Below, piece by piece: positions 1 through 9,873 of a DNA stretch of 64,000 nucleotides. The notes below the pieces were generated by a model that ran no database searches, had not been told where the DNA came from, and saw only the letters and a list, made by a program, of their open reading frames with translations. Origin of the DNA: Acidimicrobiia bacterium (GTDB lineage: Bacteria > Actinomycetota > Acidimicrobiia > IMCC26256 > PALSA-610); assembly GCA_026002935.1 (NCBI GenBank), contig BPGH01000001.1, positions 2,565,250 to 2,629,249 on the forward strand, written 5' to 3'. Positions within the stretch are counted from its first letter, which is position 1, and every line of letters starts with the position of its first letter. Both the position numbers and the translations under genes were made by a program.

Positions 1-51
1 AGTGGCGGCCCCACCCGCCGTCACGCGCCGCCGGGCCGCGGGACCGGCGGG

Positions 52-765
52 TCAGGCGAGGTGGATCCGGCGGAAACCCTCGGCGTAGGTGACGCCCGCG
101 GCGCGCCCGGCCGCCTCCGCCGACTCGCGCAGGAACTCGCGGAACCACTCCCCCGTCTCGGTGAGCTGGCTCGCGTGGCAGAACAGCGCCTCGACCTTGC
201 GGTCGAGCGTCGTGCCCACGTCGACCCACACGTTGGGCTCGAGGGTGCCGGACAGGTACAGCGCTCGCGGCTGGTGGACGCCGAGCCCCTCGGCGCGCAG
301 CTCCGGGAAGTAGTGCGGGTTCCCGGCGGCCGGGGCCACGGCGTCGATCACGGCGAGGCCCGTGACGCGGTGGTCGCGGTGGTTCACGTACCCGTCACCG
401 AAGAAGAACGCGGTCGGGTCGGGGGCGAGCACGACGTCGGGCCGCAGGGTCCGGATCGTGCGCACGAGCTCGAGCCGCAGGGCACGGTCGTCGGTCAGCT
501 CCCCGTCGGGGTGGTCGAGGTGGTGGGTGCCCGCCAGCCCGAGCACGCGGGCGGCCGCGGCGCTCTCCTCACGGCGCCGGCGCGCGAGCGCCTCGGTGTC
601 GGCGTCGGGATCGCTGCTGCCCTTGTCGCCGCGGGTCGTGACGAGGACGTGCACCTCCGACCCAGCGTCGGCCCACCGTGCGAGCGTGCCGCCCGCGGAG
701 ATCTCGGGGTCGTCGGGATGGGCGTAGATCGCGAGCGCGCGCGGCGGGATGTCGGAGTCGAGCAC
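52..765 (-). CDS. PIG-L family zinc deacetylase
   Basis: A 237-residue protein of the PIG-L/MshB/BshB family, which removes acetyl groups from N-acetylglucosaminyl conjugates using one zinc ion. The zinc motif AHPDD stands at about residues 15-19, as in MshB, and a second metal/catalytic motif reads NHRDHR in the middle of the protein. The start is uncertain: GTG at 765 gives a normal N-terminus, while GTG at 789 would overlap the aldolase stop. It is the last gene of a minus-strand run with threonine aldolase and TesB. The substrate cannot be told; a thiol-cofactor or sugar conjugate is the family expectation. Confidence 0.85.
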   Translation of the reverse strand: MLDSDIPPRALAIYAHPDDPEISAGGTLARWADAGSEVHVLVTTRGDKGSSDPDADTEALARRRREESAAAARVLGLAGTHHLDHPDGELTDDRALRLELVRTIRTLRPDVVLAPDPTAFFFGDGYVNHRDHRVTGLAVIDAVAPAAGNPHYFPELRAEGLGVHQPRALYLSGTLEPNVWVDVGTTLDRKVEALFCHASQLTETGEWFREFLRESAEAAGRAAGVTYAEGFRRIHLA

Positions 766-779
766 GCTCGCAACGGTAC

Positions 780-1799
780 TCAGCAGCACGCGACCGCGTG
801 GTCGATCGCGTCGTCGTCGACGTCCTTGTGCGTCACGAAGCGGATCGTGCGCGGGTCGATCGTGCCGCCGAGGACGCCCTTCCCGGCGAGCGCGCCGAGC
901 CAGCCGACGGGCACCGCGGCCGCGTCGACGCACACGACGTTCGTGTGCACGGCCGACGGGTCGACCGCACCCGGGTACCGCTGCGCGATCGCGTCGGCGA
1001 GCCGCTTCGCGCGCGCGTGGTCGTCGGCGAGGCGGTCGACCATGGTCTCCAGGGCGACGATGCCCGCGGCCGCGAGCACCCCGGCCTGGCGCATGCCGCC
1101 GCCGAGCCGCTGCCGGTGGGCGCGCGCGGCCTCGATCAGCGCCGACGGCCCGCACAGCAACGACCCGACCGGCGCCGCGAGGCCCTTCGAGAGGCAGAAC
1201 ATGACGGTGTCGGCCGCCGCGGCGAGCCGCGCGGGCGGGACGCCGAGCGCGACCGCCGCATTCCAGATGCGCGCGCCGTCGAGGTGGACCCGCGCGCCGT
1301 GGGCGTGGGCGATCGACGCGACCGCCTCGACCTCCTCCGGAGGGAGCGGCCGTCCCGACGCCGGCATGTGGGTGTTCTCGAGGGTCACGAGCGACACCGG
1401 TGGGAGGTGGTGGTCGGCACCCGCGAACGCCTCCGCGACGGCCTCCGGCGCGACGGCGCCGCCGGCGTCGGGGAGCGGCCGGCACTGCACGAGCCCGTTC
1501 ATCGCCGCGGCGGCCGCCTCGTACCGGTAGACGTGGGCCCGGGCCGGGCACACGACCTCGGTGCCGGGCACCGCGAGCGTTCGCAACGCGAGCTGGTTCG
1601 CCATCGTCCCCGACGGCACGAACAGCGCGGCCTCCTTGCCCATCAGCGCGGCCGCGAGCGACTGGAGGCGCTCGACGGTCGGGTCCTCGCGGTAGACGTC
1701 GTCGCCGACCTCGGCGGCGGCCATGGCGGCGCGCATCTCCGGCGTCGGTGTGGTCACGGTGTCGGAGCGCAGGTCGACCCGCCGGCCCGCACCCGTCAC
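780..1799 (-). CDS. low-specificity L-threonine aldolase
   Basis: PLP enzyme of fold type I (339 residues, the normal length) that cleaves threonine or allo-threonine to glycine and acetaldehyde. It opens with the typical VDLRSDTVT segment. DGAR (about 174-177) lies on the cofactor-binding strand, and the Schiff-base lysine is K205 in [10 protein letters not shown]. The GTG start at 1799 overlaps the TesB stop by four bases (GTGA), so the two are translationally coupled, and the PIG-L gene follows directly. Nothing is missing from the active-site motifs. Confidence 0.92.
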   Translation of the reverse strand: MTGAGRRVDLRSDTVTTPTPEMRAAMAAAEVGDDVYREDPTVERLQSLAAALMGKEAALFVPSGTMANQLALRTLAVPGTEVVCPARAHVYRYEAAAAAMNGLVQCRPLPDAGGAVAPEAVAEAFAGADHHLPPVSLVTLENTHMPASGRPLPPEEVEAVASIAHAHGARVHLDGARIWNAAVALGVPPARLAAAADTVMFCLSKGLAAPVGSLLCGPSALIEAARAHRQRLGGGMRQAGVLAAAGIVALETMVDRLADDHARAKRLADAIAQRYPGAVDPSAVHTNVVCVDAAAVPVGWLGALAGKGVLGGTIDPRTIRFVTHKDVDDDAIDHAVACC

Positions 1800-2677
1800 G
1801 GCGACTGCCAGTTCGGCTTCACGGGCCGGATCAGCCCCTCCTGGATCACCGTGACCGCGAGCGCGCCGTCGCGCCGGTAGATGAACCCCTCCGCGAGCCC
1901 GCGTGCGGCCTGCGCGGACGGGCTCTTCTGGTGGTACAGGAGCCACTCGTCGGCGCGCATCGGCCGGTGGAACCACATCGCGTGGTCGAGGCTGGCGATC
2001 ATGAAGCGGTCGTCGTCCCACGAGTTCGCGTGGGCCATGACCGCGGTGTCGAGGAGCGTGAGGTCGGACGCGTAGGCCACGACGCACGCGTGCAGCAGCG
2101 GGTCGTCGGGCAGCGAACCGTTCGCGCGGATCCACACGAGCTGCTCGGGCTCCCGCGTGCCGGGCTCGGGGTCGAGCCAGCGGGGCAGGGTCGGCGAACG
2201 CGTCTCGATCGGGCGCTCGCGGCGCAGCCAGTCGAGCATGTCGGGGGGGAAGCGGTCCTCGTGGCCCGCGAGCCGCTGCGCGACGGTCGGCAGCGTCTCG
2301 GGGTCCGGCGCCTCGGGCATCGTGTACTGGTGCTCCGGGCCGGGCTCGCGCACGTGGAACGACGCCGACAGGTTGAAGATCGCGCGCCCGTGCTGGATCG
2401 CGACGACGCGCCGGGTGGTGAAGCTGCGGCCGTCGCGGATGCGGTCGACCTCGTAGACGATCGGCACCCGCGGGTCGCCGGGCCGCAGGAAGTACGCGTG
2501 CAGCGAGTGGACGTCGCCGTGGTCGACCGTGCGGCCCGCGGCCACGAGGGCCTGGCCGGCCACCTGGCCGCCGAAGACGCGCTGGCGGTTCTCGTCGGGG
2601 CTCAGGCCGCGGAAGAGGTTGACCTCGAGCTGTTCGAGCTGCAGCAGCGAGATCAGCTCGTCGAGTGCGGTACCCAT
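1796..2677 (-). CDS. tesB: acyl-CoA thioesterase II (TesB)
   Basis: Double-hotdog thioesterase of 293 residues that hydrolyses medium and long acyl-CoAs to free acid and CoA. The N-terminal half carries the typical [25 protein letters not shown] segment and the C-terminal half the [10 protein letters not shown] segment with the catalytic Asp, followed by SPSA and IQEG, which supply the Ser/Thr and Gln of the known TesB triad. The stop overlaps the start of the threonine aldolase. The role is probably release of CoA during lipid breakdown, in keeping with the many acyl-CoA genes of this window. Confidence 0.93.
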   Translation of the reverse strand: MGTALDELISLLQLEQLEVNLFRGLSPDENRQRVFGGQVAGQALVAAGRTVDHGDVHSLHAYFLRPGDPRVPIVYEVDRIRDGRSFTTRRVVAIQHGRAIFNLSASFHVREPGPEHQYTMPEAPDPETLPTVAQRLAGHEDRFPPDMLDWLRRERPIETRSPTLPRWLDPEPGTREPEQLVWIRANGSLPDDPLLHACVVAYASDLTLLDTAVMAHANSWDDDRFMIASLDHAMWFHRPMRADEWLLYHQKSPSAQAARGLAEGFIYRRDGALAVTVIQEGLIRPVKPNWQSP

Positions 2678-2704
2678 CGCGGCCGATGTTAGGGGCGCGC
2701 CGCG

Positions 2705-3733
2705 TCAGCCGAAGAACACCGCCGCCGTGTCGTACAGCTTGCGGTCCACGGTCTTGAGCCGCTCGACCCCCTCCTCGATCGGGACACGGACCACCTCCGT
2801 GCCCCGGAGCGCGACCATCACGCCGTAGTCGCCCTCGTGCACCGCGTCGATCGCCTCGACACCGAAACGCGTCGCGATGACCCGGTCGTAGGCGGTCGGG
2901 CTGCCGCCCCGCAGCACGTGACCGAGCTGCGTCGTGCGTGCCTCGAACCCGGTGCGCTCCTCGATCTCCTCGGCGAGCCTCGTCCCGATCCCGCCCAGCC
3001 GGACGTGGCCGAACTCGTCGCGCTCGCCCGACTGCAGCTCCATCGTGCCCTCGACCGGGACCGCGCCCTCCGCGACGACGACGATCGAGAAGTTCGCGCC
3101 CCGCTGGTGCCGGTGCGTGATGCGGTCGCACACCTCCTCGATGTCGAACGGTTCCTCGGGCACGAGGATCACGTCGGCCCCGCCGGCGAGCCCCGCGTAC
3201 GTCGCGATCCATCCCGCGTGACGGCCCATCACCTCGACGACCATCACGCGGTCGTGCGACTCGGCCGTCGTGTGCAGGCGGTCGATCGCGTCGGTGGCGA
3301 TCTGGACCGCGGTGTGGAACCCGAAGGTGAAGTCGGTGGCCGACAGGTCGTTGTCGATCGTCTTCGGCACCCCGACGACGTTGACACCGTCGGCGGCGAG
3401 CTTGTGCGCGACGCCGAGCGTGTCCTCGCCGCCGATCGCGATCAGCGCCTCGATGCGGTCGCGCGCGAGCGTGCTCTTCACCCGTTGGGGGCCGTCGTCG
3501 GACTTGAACGGGTTCGTGCGCGACGTCCCGAGGATCGTCCCGCCGCGCGGCAGCAGCCCGCGCGTGGAACCGACGCTCAGGTCGATCGACTCCCCCTTCA
3601 TCACGCCGCGCCACCCGTGCCGGTAACCGACGATGTTGTGCCCGTACTGTCCCTCGCCCTTGCGGACGACCGCCCGGATCACCGCGTTCAGGCCGGGGCA
3701 GTCACCGCCTCCCGTCAACATGCCGATGCGCAC
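2705..3733 (-). CDS. 6-phosphofructokinase, PPi-dependent type
   Basis: PfkA-family enzyme of 342 residues phosphorylating fructose 6-phosphate. The phosphate loop [14 protein letters not shown] is at about residues 8-21. Two positions that separate ATP from pyrophosphate enzymes can be read directly: GGED places Asp at 104 (Gly in ATP enzymes) and PKTIDND places Lys at 124 (Gly in ATP enzymes). Both point to pyrophosphate as donor, which would make the step reversible. The GTG start at 3733 has a strong GAGGAGG ribosome-binding site about six bases upstream. It stands alone, divergent from the PH-like gene and glycerol kinase. Confidence 0.9.
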   Translation of the reverse strand: MRIGMLTGGGDCPGLNAVIRAVVRKGEGQYGHNIVGYRHGWRGVMKGESIDLSVGSTRGLLPRGGTILGTSRTNPFKSDDGPQRVKSTLARDRIEALIAIGGEDTLGVAHKLAADGVNVVGVPKTIDNDLSATDFTFGFHTAVQIATDAIDRLHTTAESHDRVMVVEVMGRHAGWIATYAGLAGGADVILVPEEPFDIEEVCDRITHRHQRGANFSIVVVAEGAVPVEGTMELQSGERDEFGHVRLGGIGTRLAEEIEERTGFEARTTQLGHVLRGGSPTAYDRVIATRFGVEAIDAVHEGDYGVMVALRGTEVVRVPIEEGVERLKTVDRKLYDTAAVFFG

Positions 3734-3861
3734 TGCTGCTCCTCCTCACCGGGGCCGGCCTGCCCTATCCTGCCGTGCGGCCGCCGGGCGGACGCGCCGC
3801 CACGAGGGTCCCCTCGCCCGTTCCGTCGGCCGGCCGCCGTCCGAGGAGAGCCTCCCGCCCG

Positions 3862-4391
3862 ATGACGAAGCACCCGCCGCCCGCCGCGCCCGACCCGTTC
3901 GGCACGCGCCGGGCCGGGCGGAGGCTCCGGCGGGCCGTCGAGCCGCACCTCGACGACGGCGAGGCCGTCGTCGCCTGGACCCGGGCGTGGGTGTCGCGCG
4001 ACGGGCGGGCCCAGTGGCTCGCGGTGCGCCACCGCGACTACGTCGTGCTCACCGACCGGGCCCTGCGCTGCTGGTCGGCCGCGTTCCTGTCCCGCCGGCC
4101 CCGCCGGCAGGTGCTGCTCGACCGCCTCGACCGCTGCGTCGGTGGAGTCGGTCGGCCGGCACCCGGACCGCTCCGTGCGCGTCCGCACGTTCGCCCGCCG
4201 GCCGCTGCGGTTCGACCTCCCGCGCCGGGGCGGCGCCGCCTTCGCCCGCCTGCTGGCGTCCCTGGCGGCGGACGTCCGCGCGGGCGACGGGCCCGGCGCG
4301 CCGGCGCGCCCGGCGCCGGGGACCGGGGGTCCGCAGGGGACCGCGCAGCGACGCGCGCGACGAGGGCGAGGAGGTGCGATGGCCTGTGTGA
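3862..4391 (+). pseudogene. PH-domain-like hypothetical protein, frameshifted
   Basis: No specific function is recognised. The start is ATG 3862. The first half (about 93 residues) contains GEAVVAWTRAW and DYVVLTDRAL, the look of a small bacterial PH-like domain. At about 4140 the reading moves one frame, continuing with VRVRTFARRPLRFDLP, and the likely C-terminus, acidic and ending EEVRWPV, is in the third frame with stop at 4389-4391. The stop overlaps the ribosome-binding site and start of glycerol kinase, so the two genes are probably coupled. Two indels are needed; the intact residue pattern suggests consensus errors rather than decay. Confidence 0.5.
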
Positions 4392-5874
4392 TCGCGATCG
4401 ACGCGGGGACGACCGGCGTCCGGTCGATCGCCGTCGACGCCGGCGGCGCGCCGTGGGCGGCGGCCTACCGCGAGTTCCCCCAGCACTTCCCCCGGCCCGG
4501 GTGGGTGGAGCACGACCCCGAGGACATCTGGCGGGTCACGCTCGAGACCCTCGACGAGGTGGCGCGGCGGTGCCGGGACGCCGGCCGGCCGGTCGCGGCG
4601 ATCGGCATCACGAACCAGCGCGAGACGACGGTCGTGTGGGACCGGCGGACCGGGCGCCCGCGCCACCGCGCGATCGTGTGGCAGGACCGCCGCACCGCCG
4701 AGGCCTGCGACGCGCTCGCGGCCGCCGGCCACGAGCCGCTGGTGCGGGCCCGCACCGGCCTCGTGCTCGACCCGTACTTCTCCGCGACGAAGCTCGCGTG
4801 GCTGCTGGGCGAGGGCGGCGTCGCCGCCGACGGCGGACCTCGCCTTCGGCACCGTCGACACCTGGCTGCTGTGGCGCCTCACCGGGGGCCCGACGGGGGC
4901 GTCCACGCCACCGACCCGTCGAACGCGAGCCGCACGCTGCTCTACGACCTCGCGGCGGGCACCTGGTCCGACGAGCTGTGCGAGCTCTTCGGCGTGCCGC
5001 GCGCCTGCCTGCCGGACGTGATGCCGTCGAGCGGCCGGTTCGGCGTGACCCGCCCCGGGTGCGCCGCGGGCCTGGCCGTCCCCGTGAGCGGGATCGCGGG
5101 CGACCAGCAGGCGGCCCTGTTCGGGCAGGCGTGCGTCGAGCCGGGCATGACGAAGAACACCTACGGCACCGGCTCGTTCGTGCTCACCAACATCGGGCGC
5201 GCGGCGTGCCCGCCTCCCGCGAGGGGCTGCTCACCACCGTGGCGTGGCAGATCGGCGACGCGCGCACCTACGCGATGGAGGGCGCGATCTTCGTCACGGG
5301 CGCCGCGATCCAGTGGCTGCGCGACGGGCTCGGGATCGTCTCCGCCGCGGCCGAGACCGGCCCGCTCGCCGAGTCGGTCCCCGACAGCGGCGGCTGCTAC
5401 CTCGTGCCGGCGTTCACCGGCCTCGGCTCGCCGTGGTGGGACCCGTACGCGCGCGGCACGATCGTGGGGATCACCCGGGGCACGACCCGGGCCACCTCGC
5501 GCGCGCCGCCGTGGAGGCGATGGCGTACCAGACCGCCGACGTCGTCGACGCGATCGCCGCCGCGAGCGGCACCCCGCCCACCGAGACTGCGGGTCGACGG
5601 CGGCGCGTCGGTGATGGACCTGCTGTGCCGGTTCCAGGCCGACCTGCTGGGCATCCCGGTCCGGCGCGCGGCGGTGCAGGAGACCACCGCGCTCGGCGCC
5701 GCGTTCCTCGCCGGGCTCGCCGAGGGCGTGTGGGACTCCCCCGCCACGGTGAACGCGACGTGGCGGGCCGACGCGTCGTTCGAGCCCGCGCCGGACCGGT
5801 CGCACGGGCGGCGCGCCGCGGAGGAGTGGCGGCGCGCCGTGGAACGCGCCCGCGACTGGGCCCGCGACCCCTGA
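4379..5874 (+). pseudogene. glpK: glycerol kinase, intact except for about five frame changes
   Basis: FGGY-family kinase converting glycerol and ATP to glycerol 3-phosphate. The N-terminus MACVIAIDAGTTGVRSIAVD, GITNQRETTVVWDR, IVWQDRRT, VSGIAGDQQAALFGQ, MTKNTYGTGSF, FTGLGSPWWDPYARG and LRVDGGASVMD are all standard GlpK segments, but they sit in different frames. Frame changes fall near 4835, 4893, 5205, 5485 and 5590; at the last, one extra A in the GAG-CTG junction restores the sequence if removed. Every segment is present in the right order, about 500 residues in total. This is what sequencing indels look like, not what a decaying gene looks like. The start has GAGGAGGTGCG upstream. Confidence 0.85.
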
Positions 5875-6067
5875 GCCCGCGTGCCCGACGCCGCGCCTCG
5901 GCGGGCGGCCCCGAGCCCGCGACCCCGAGCCGGCGACCCCGACGCCTCAGAGTGCGACCGACCCCGCGCCCGACCGGGCCCGACCGGCGACCCCGAGCGG
6001 CGAGCCCGACCCCGCACCGGCGCCTCCCCGGCCGGCGGGTGGAGCCGGGCGGCTGCCGGGGCGCGCG
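5875..6067 (+). repeat. degenerate GACCCCGAGC-type repeats between glpK and the acyltransferase
   Basis: The gap between two convergent genes is filled by about eight imperfect repeats around the words CGACCCCGAGC and GCGACCCCGAGCCGG. It has no plausible start codons or coding pattern. It may be a simple low-complexity expansion or a weak transcription-end region; no function is claimed. Confidence 0.4.
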
Positions 6068-6794
6068 TCAGGAGGCGGCGGCCGCCGGGGTGCGGACCTC
6101 GTCGAAGCTGGCCACGTGGGCGGTCTCGGTCGGGATGCCCTCGGCCCGCGTGGTGGCGTACGTGTCGACGTACTCGTAGCCCGCACAGCTCGCGGATCTC
6201 GTACATCACCTCGTCGGTCAGCTCGCGCAGCGCCAGCCGGTCGTGTCTCGCCCGGCCGGTACCGGGCGGGTCGATCGGCTGCCCGAACCGGATCGTCACC
6301 GGGCGGAACAGCCGCGGCAGGCGCCGGTCGACCGGCTGCACCTCGTCGGTGCCGACGAGCCCGACGGGGACGACCGGGGCGCCCGACCGCAGCGCGAGCC
6401 GCGCGACCCCGGTGTGGCCGCGGTGCAGGTACCCGTCGCGGGTGCGCGTGCCCTCCGGGATAGATCCCGAACACGCCGCCGGCCCGCAGCACCTCCATCG
6501 CCGCCGCGAGGGCCCGCTCGCTCGCGCTGCCCGCCCTCGCGGCGGATCGGGATCTGGCCGACGCCGCGGAAGAACCACGCCGTCTTCGGGTCGTCGAAGT
6601 ACTCCGCCTTGGCGACGAAGGTGACCCGCCGGCGCACGACGAGCGGCAGGAAGATCGAGTCGAGGAACGAGCGGTGGTTCGCGGCGAGGATCACCGGCCC
6701 CCGACCGGGGCACGCGGTCCCGGCCCTCGACGCGGATGCGGAAGCACGCGTGCAGCAGCGGCGTCAGCACGGCCTTCAGCACCCAGTAGAGCAC
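6068..6794 (-). pseudogene. 1-acylglycerol-3-phosphate acyltransferase (PlsC type), frameshifted
   Basis: Membrane-associated acyltransferase that transfers an acyl chain to lysophosphatidate or a related acceptor. The hydrophobic N-terminus VLYWVLKAVLTPLLHACFRI, the HX4D active-site motif NHRSFLD, the IPIRREGG segment and the EGTRTRDG block are all present in order, as is VVPVGLVGTDEV. At least four single-base frame changes separate them; for example, a run reads GGCGGGC where GGCGGC would keep frame (near 6530). The C-terminus EYVDTYATTRAEG ends at 6068. The start is GTG 6794. Intact motifs argue for consensus error. Confidence 0.75.
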
Positions 6795-6853
6795 CCGCGC
6801 CCCCCTCGCCGTCGCGTCGCGCGAGCGTACGCGTTCGGGCGCCCGCGGCGGGG

Positions 6854-7046
6854 TCAGGCGGCGTCGCGGGCGGCCCCGCGCGCGGCCGAGCCGGGCGGCG
6901 AGGGCGTCGACGGCCGCGAGCGCCGCCGCGGTGCGGTCGGCGTCGAGCCGGGCGTTCTCGACCGCCCGGCCGTTCCCGACGTGGTGCACGCACCCGGCGC
7001 AGCCATCCCGGCATCGTCGTCCACCCCCCGGCTCCGCGTGCCCCAT
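6854..7046 (-). CDS. possible small hypothetical protein, probably with one indel
   Basis: No family is recognised. From ATG 7046 the frame reads a Cys-rich start (CRDGCAGC) and then ENARLDADRTAAALAAVDALAARLG, a plausible amphipathic helix. One base shift near 6865 would bring in the natural-looking end AARDAA and a stop at 6854. It sits between the acyltransferase and the divergent TetR gene. Coding status is uncertain; the GC-rich DNA keeps other frames open as well. Confidence 0.25.
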
Positions 7047-7139
7047 GGTCGTCGCGCGAGGTTTCGGCCGGGTGCCGCCCGGGTCTCCAGCCCGCGACGC
7101 CGTCGTGACGGGTTTCACACCGGGGACCGGCCCGGACAG

Positions 7140-7155
7140 TTGACCGACCGGTCAA
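7140..7155. promoter_or_regulatory. inverted repeat TTGACC-N4-GGTCAA upstream of TetR gene
   Basis: The 6-base arms TTGACC (7140-7145) and GGTCAA (7150-7155) flank GACC and end 22 bases before the start codon of the TetR-family gene. TetR regulators often bind such palindromes and repress their own gene, so this is a candidate auto-operator. The sequence supports the palindrome; the regulator pairing is inferred from position. Confidence 0.55.
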
Positions 7156-7177
7156 GAGTGCGGGTAGCGTGGGCGCG

Positions 7178-7764
7178 ATGCGCCACCGCCTCACCCAACG
7201 TGGCCGCGACCGGCGCGACCAGCTCATCGCCGTGCGCGCCGCGCCTGTTCGCCGAGCGCGGGTACCACCCGACGTCGGTGTCCGACATCGTCGAGGCGCT
7301 CGGCGTCGGCAAGGGCGTCTTCTACTGGTACTTCTCCTCGAAGGAGGAGCTGCTCGCCGAGCTGCTGAAGGCGTCCAACCACGACCTGCGCCGGCGCCAG
7401 CAGCCAGGCGATCGGCGACGAGCCCGACCCGCTGCGCCGCATCGAGCTCGGCATCCGCGCCAGCCTCGCGTGGTTCCACGAGCACCGCGACTACTTCGCG
7501 ATCATCCAGTTCGCGGCCACCGACGAGACGTTCGCACCGGTGCTGCGCCGCAATCGCGAGATCGGGATCGCGGACACGATCCGTCACCTGAAGGACGGCA
7601 TCGTCGAGGGCCGCATCGCCGACCAGGACCCGGAGATGCTCGCCCACTCGATCCACGGCGTCGTCGCGGAGCTGACGCGCCACTACCTCGTCGAACGCGA
7701 CGACCCGGTCGAGCGCGTCGCCGACCTCGCCGTCTCGTTCTGCCTCGACGGCCTCACGCGCTGA
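7178..7764 (+). pseudogene. TetR-family transcriptional regulator, frameshifted
   Basis: A roughly 195-residue TetR repressor. Reading across two frame changes (near 7232 and 7405) gives MRHRLTQRGRDRRDQLIA, then RLFAERGYHPTSVSDIVEALGVGKGVFYWYFSSKEELL, the standard TetR helix-turn-helix, then a helical ligand-binding domain ending in VSFCLDGLTR. Both changes look like single-base insertions and the remaining protein is normal. The ligand is unknown. It is divergent from the acyltransferase and has its own palindrome just upstream. Confidence 0.8.
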
Positions 7765-7802
7765 CCCCGCCGTGGCCGCCGGCGGACGCGTCGGCGGGCG
7801 CG

Positions 7803-8976
7803 TCAGCCGAGCTTCGGGAGGGCCTTGCGGAACTGGCGGACCGCCTGCTGGATGCGCTGCTCGTTCTCGACGAGCGCGAACCGCACGAAGCCCTCACCGC
7901 CGGGACCGAACCCGGAGCCCGGCGACACCGCGACCTTCGCCTCCTGCACGCACATCGTCGCGAACTCGATGCTCGACATGTCGGCGTACGCCTCGGGGAT
8001 GCGCGCCCAGACGAACATCGTCCCCTTCGGCCGCTCGATGTGCCAGCCGATGCGCGCCAGCCCGTCGATCAAGGTGTCGCGGCGGCGCCGGTAGATCTCG
8101 TTGACCTCGCGCGGGAAGTCGGGGGCCTCGTTCATCGCGACCGTCGCCGCGATCTGGATGGGCTGGAAGACCCGTAGTCGAGGTACGACTTGAGCTTCGC
8201 GAGCGCGGCGACGATCTCGGCGTTGCCGACGAGGAAGCCCATGCGCCAGCCCGCCATCGAGAACGACTTCGTGAGCGTGTAGAGCTCGACCGCGACGTCC
8301 TTGCCGCCGGGCACCTGGAGGATCGACGGCGGCTGGTACCCGTCGAACCCGAGGTCGGCGTACGCGAAGTCGTGCACGACCACCATCTCGCGCTCGCGCG
8401 CGAAGGCGACGAGCTGCGTCATGAACTCGAGGTCGACGCACGCGGTGGTGGGTTGTGCGGGAACGACGTGACGATGACGCGCGGGCGCGGCCACGCCTGC
8501 TCGTACGCGGCCTGCATGTTCGCGAAGAAGTCCTGATCCGGGCCCCATGCGCACGTAGTGGACGCCCGCACCCGCGAGGATCGGCCCCCAGATGTGGATC
8601 GGGTACGACGGCGACGGCACGAGCGCCGTGTCGCCCGGCCGACGAGCGTGAGCATGAGGTGCGAGAAGCCCTCCTTCGCGCCGATCGTCGAGCAGACCTC
8701 GGTCTCGAAGTCGAGCGTCACGCCGAAGGTGCGCTCGTAGAGGTCGGCGACGGCGAGGCGCAGCTTCGGGATGCCGCGGCTCGTCGAGTAGCGGTGGTTG
8801 CGCGGGTTGCGCACCGCCTCGGCGAGCTTGTCGACGGCGACCTGCGGCGACGGCATGTCGGGGTTGCCGAACGCGAGGTCGACGACGTCCTCGCCCGCTC
8901 GCCGGAGCTGCACCTTCAGCGCGTCGACCTGGGCGAACGCGTACGGCGGAAGGGCGTTGATCCGGCGGAACTCCAT
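7803..8976 (-). pseudogene. PLP-dependent aminotransferase, AlaC-like, frameshifted
   Basis: Class I/II aminotransferase, closest in pattern to AlaC (glutamate-pyruvate aminotransferase). It begins MEFRRINALPPYAF, a hallmark of this subgroup, followed by DLAFGNPDMPSP. The PLP lysine is in [15 protein letters not shown], and the C-terminal half from [13 protein letters not shown] to RKALPKLG is complete. About four frame changes (near 8635, 8545, 8445 and 8175) interrupt a chain of about 390 residues, the normal length. All conserved parts are there, so a functional gene with consensus errors is more likely than a pseudogene. Confidence 0.82.
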
Positions 8977-9069
8977 TCGCCCAGGTTACGGGACCGCCGG
9001 CCGCCCGCCCGTGACGTTCCCGCGGACCCGGGCGCCGGGGCCGCAGGGACGCCCGCTAGCGTGCACCTC

Positions 9070-9777
9070 GTGCCCGACCCCAAGGCCGTCCTGCTCGACG
9101 TCGGCGGCGTGTTCCTGCTGCCCGCGCACGAACCCATCCGCGCCGCCTTCGCCCGGGCCGGCGTGCAGCCGGCGATCGACGACCTCGACCGCGCGCACTA
9201 CGTCGGCGCCGCCCGGCTCGGCACGCACCTCGACCTCGGCGACGGGTTCGACGTGCACTGGCGGCGCTACCTCGACGCGTTCGTCACCGAGTGCGGCGTG
9301 CCGGACGAGCTGCGCGAGGAGGTGCACCTGCACCTCGACAGCGAGTACGCGACGATCGCGCTCTGGTCGCGCGTGGTCCCGGTTCGCGTCGAGGGCCTGC
9401 GCGCGCTCGCCGACACCGGCGTGCGGCTCGGGGTCGTGTCGAACGCCGACGGGACGATCGAGACCCAGCTGCGCGAGCACGAGATCCTGCAGGTCGGCCC
9501 GGGGATCGGCGTCGAGGTCGAGTGCGTGATCGACTCGGGCGCGGTCGGGGTCTCCAAGCCCGACCCGCGCATCTTCCGCCTCGCGCTCGACGCCATGGGG
9601 ATCGACCGTCCGACGCCTGGTACGTGGGCGACATGCCGGGCATCGACGTCGTCGGTGCGCGCGCCGCGGCGGCTCCGCCCGTTCCTGATGGACCCGTACT
9701 CGCTGCACCTCGACGCGGACTACGACCGCGTCGGCTCCCTCTCGGAGCTCGCGGAGCTGGTCGCCGGTCAGCGCTAG
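9070..9777 (+). pseudogene. HAD-family hydrolase, frameshifted near the C-terminus
   Basis: Haloacid-dehalogenase-like phosphatase of about 235 residues. Motif I is LLDVGGV with the nucleophile Asp, motif II is VVSNADG, motif III lysine is in VSKPDPRIF and motif IV is YVGDMPGID. Motif IV lies in another frame, entered near 9612 and left again near 9680, after which the normal end RVGSLSELAELVAGQR follows. Two nearly compensating indels are therefore implied. The start is GTG 9070, or 9061. The substrate is unknown. It is divergent from the aminotransferase. Confidence 0.75.
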
Positions 9778-9817
9778 CGAAAGCTCACGAACCGAGACAC
9801 CGTTCCCGCGGGCCCAC

Positions 9818-9843
9818 CGATCGTTCGACCGCGCACGATCGGC
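9818..9843. terminator. candidate bidirectional terminator hairpin
   Basis: A 7-base stem CCGATCG/CGATCGG with a 12-base loop lies between the convergent HAD gene and lipoprotein gene. There is no T-run, as is common in high-GC actinobacteria. Confidence 0.35.
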
Positions 9844-9873
9844 CGCCCGATCGGGGGCGCGAACGCTGCGTCC

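Noticed and set aside
7047..7120. A GC-rich near-palindromic stretch that looked like another copy of the GTGGTCAC hairpin
   Set aside because: The arms (GTCGTCGCG, GCGACG, GTCGTGACG) do not pair cleanly and lack the GTGGTCAC core.
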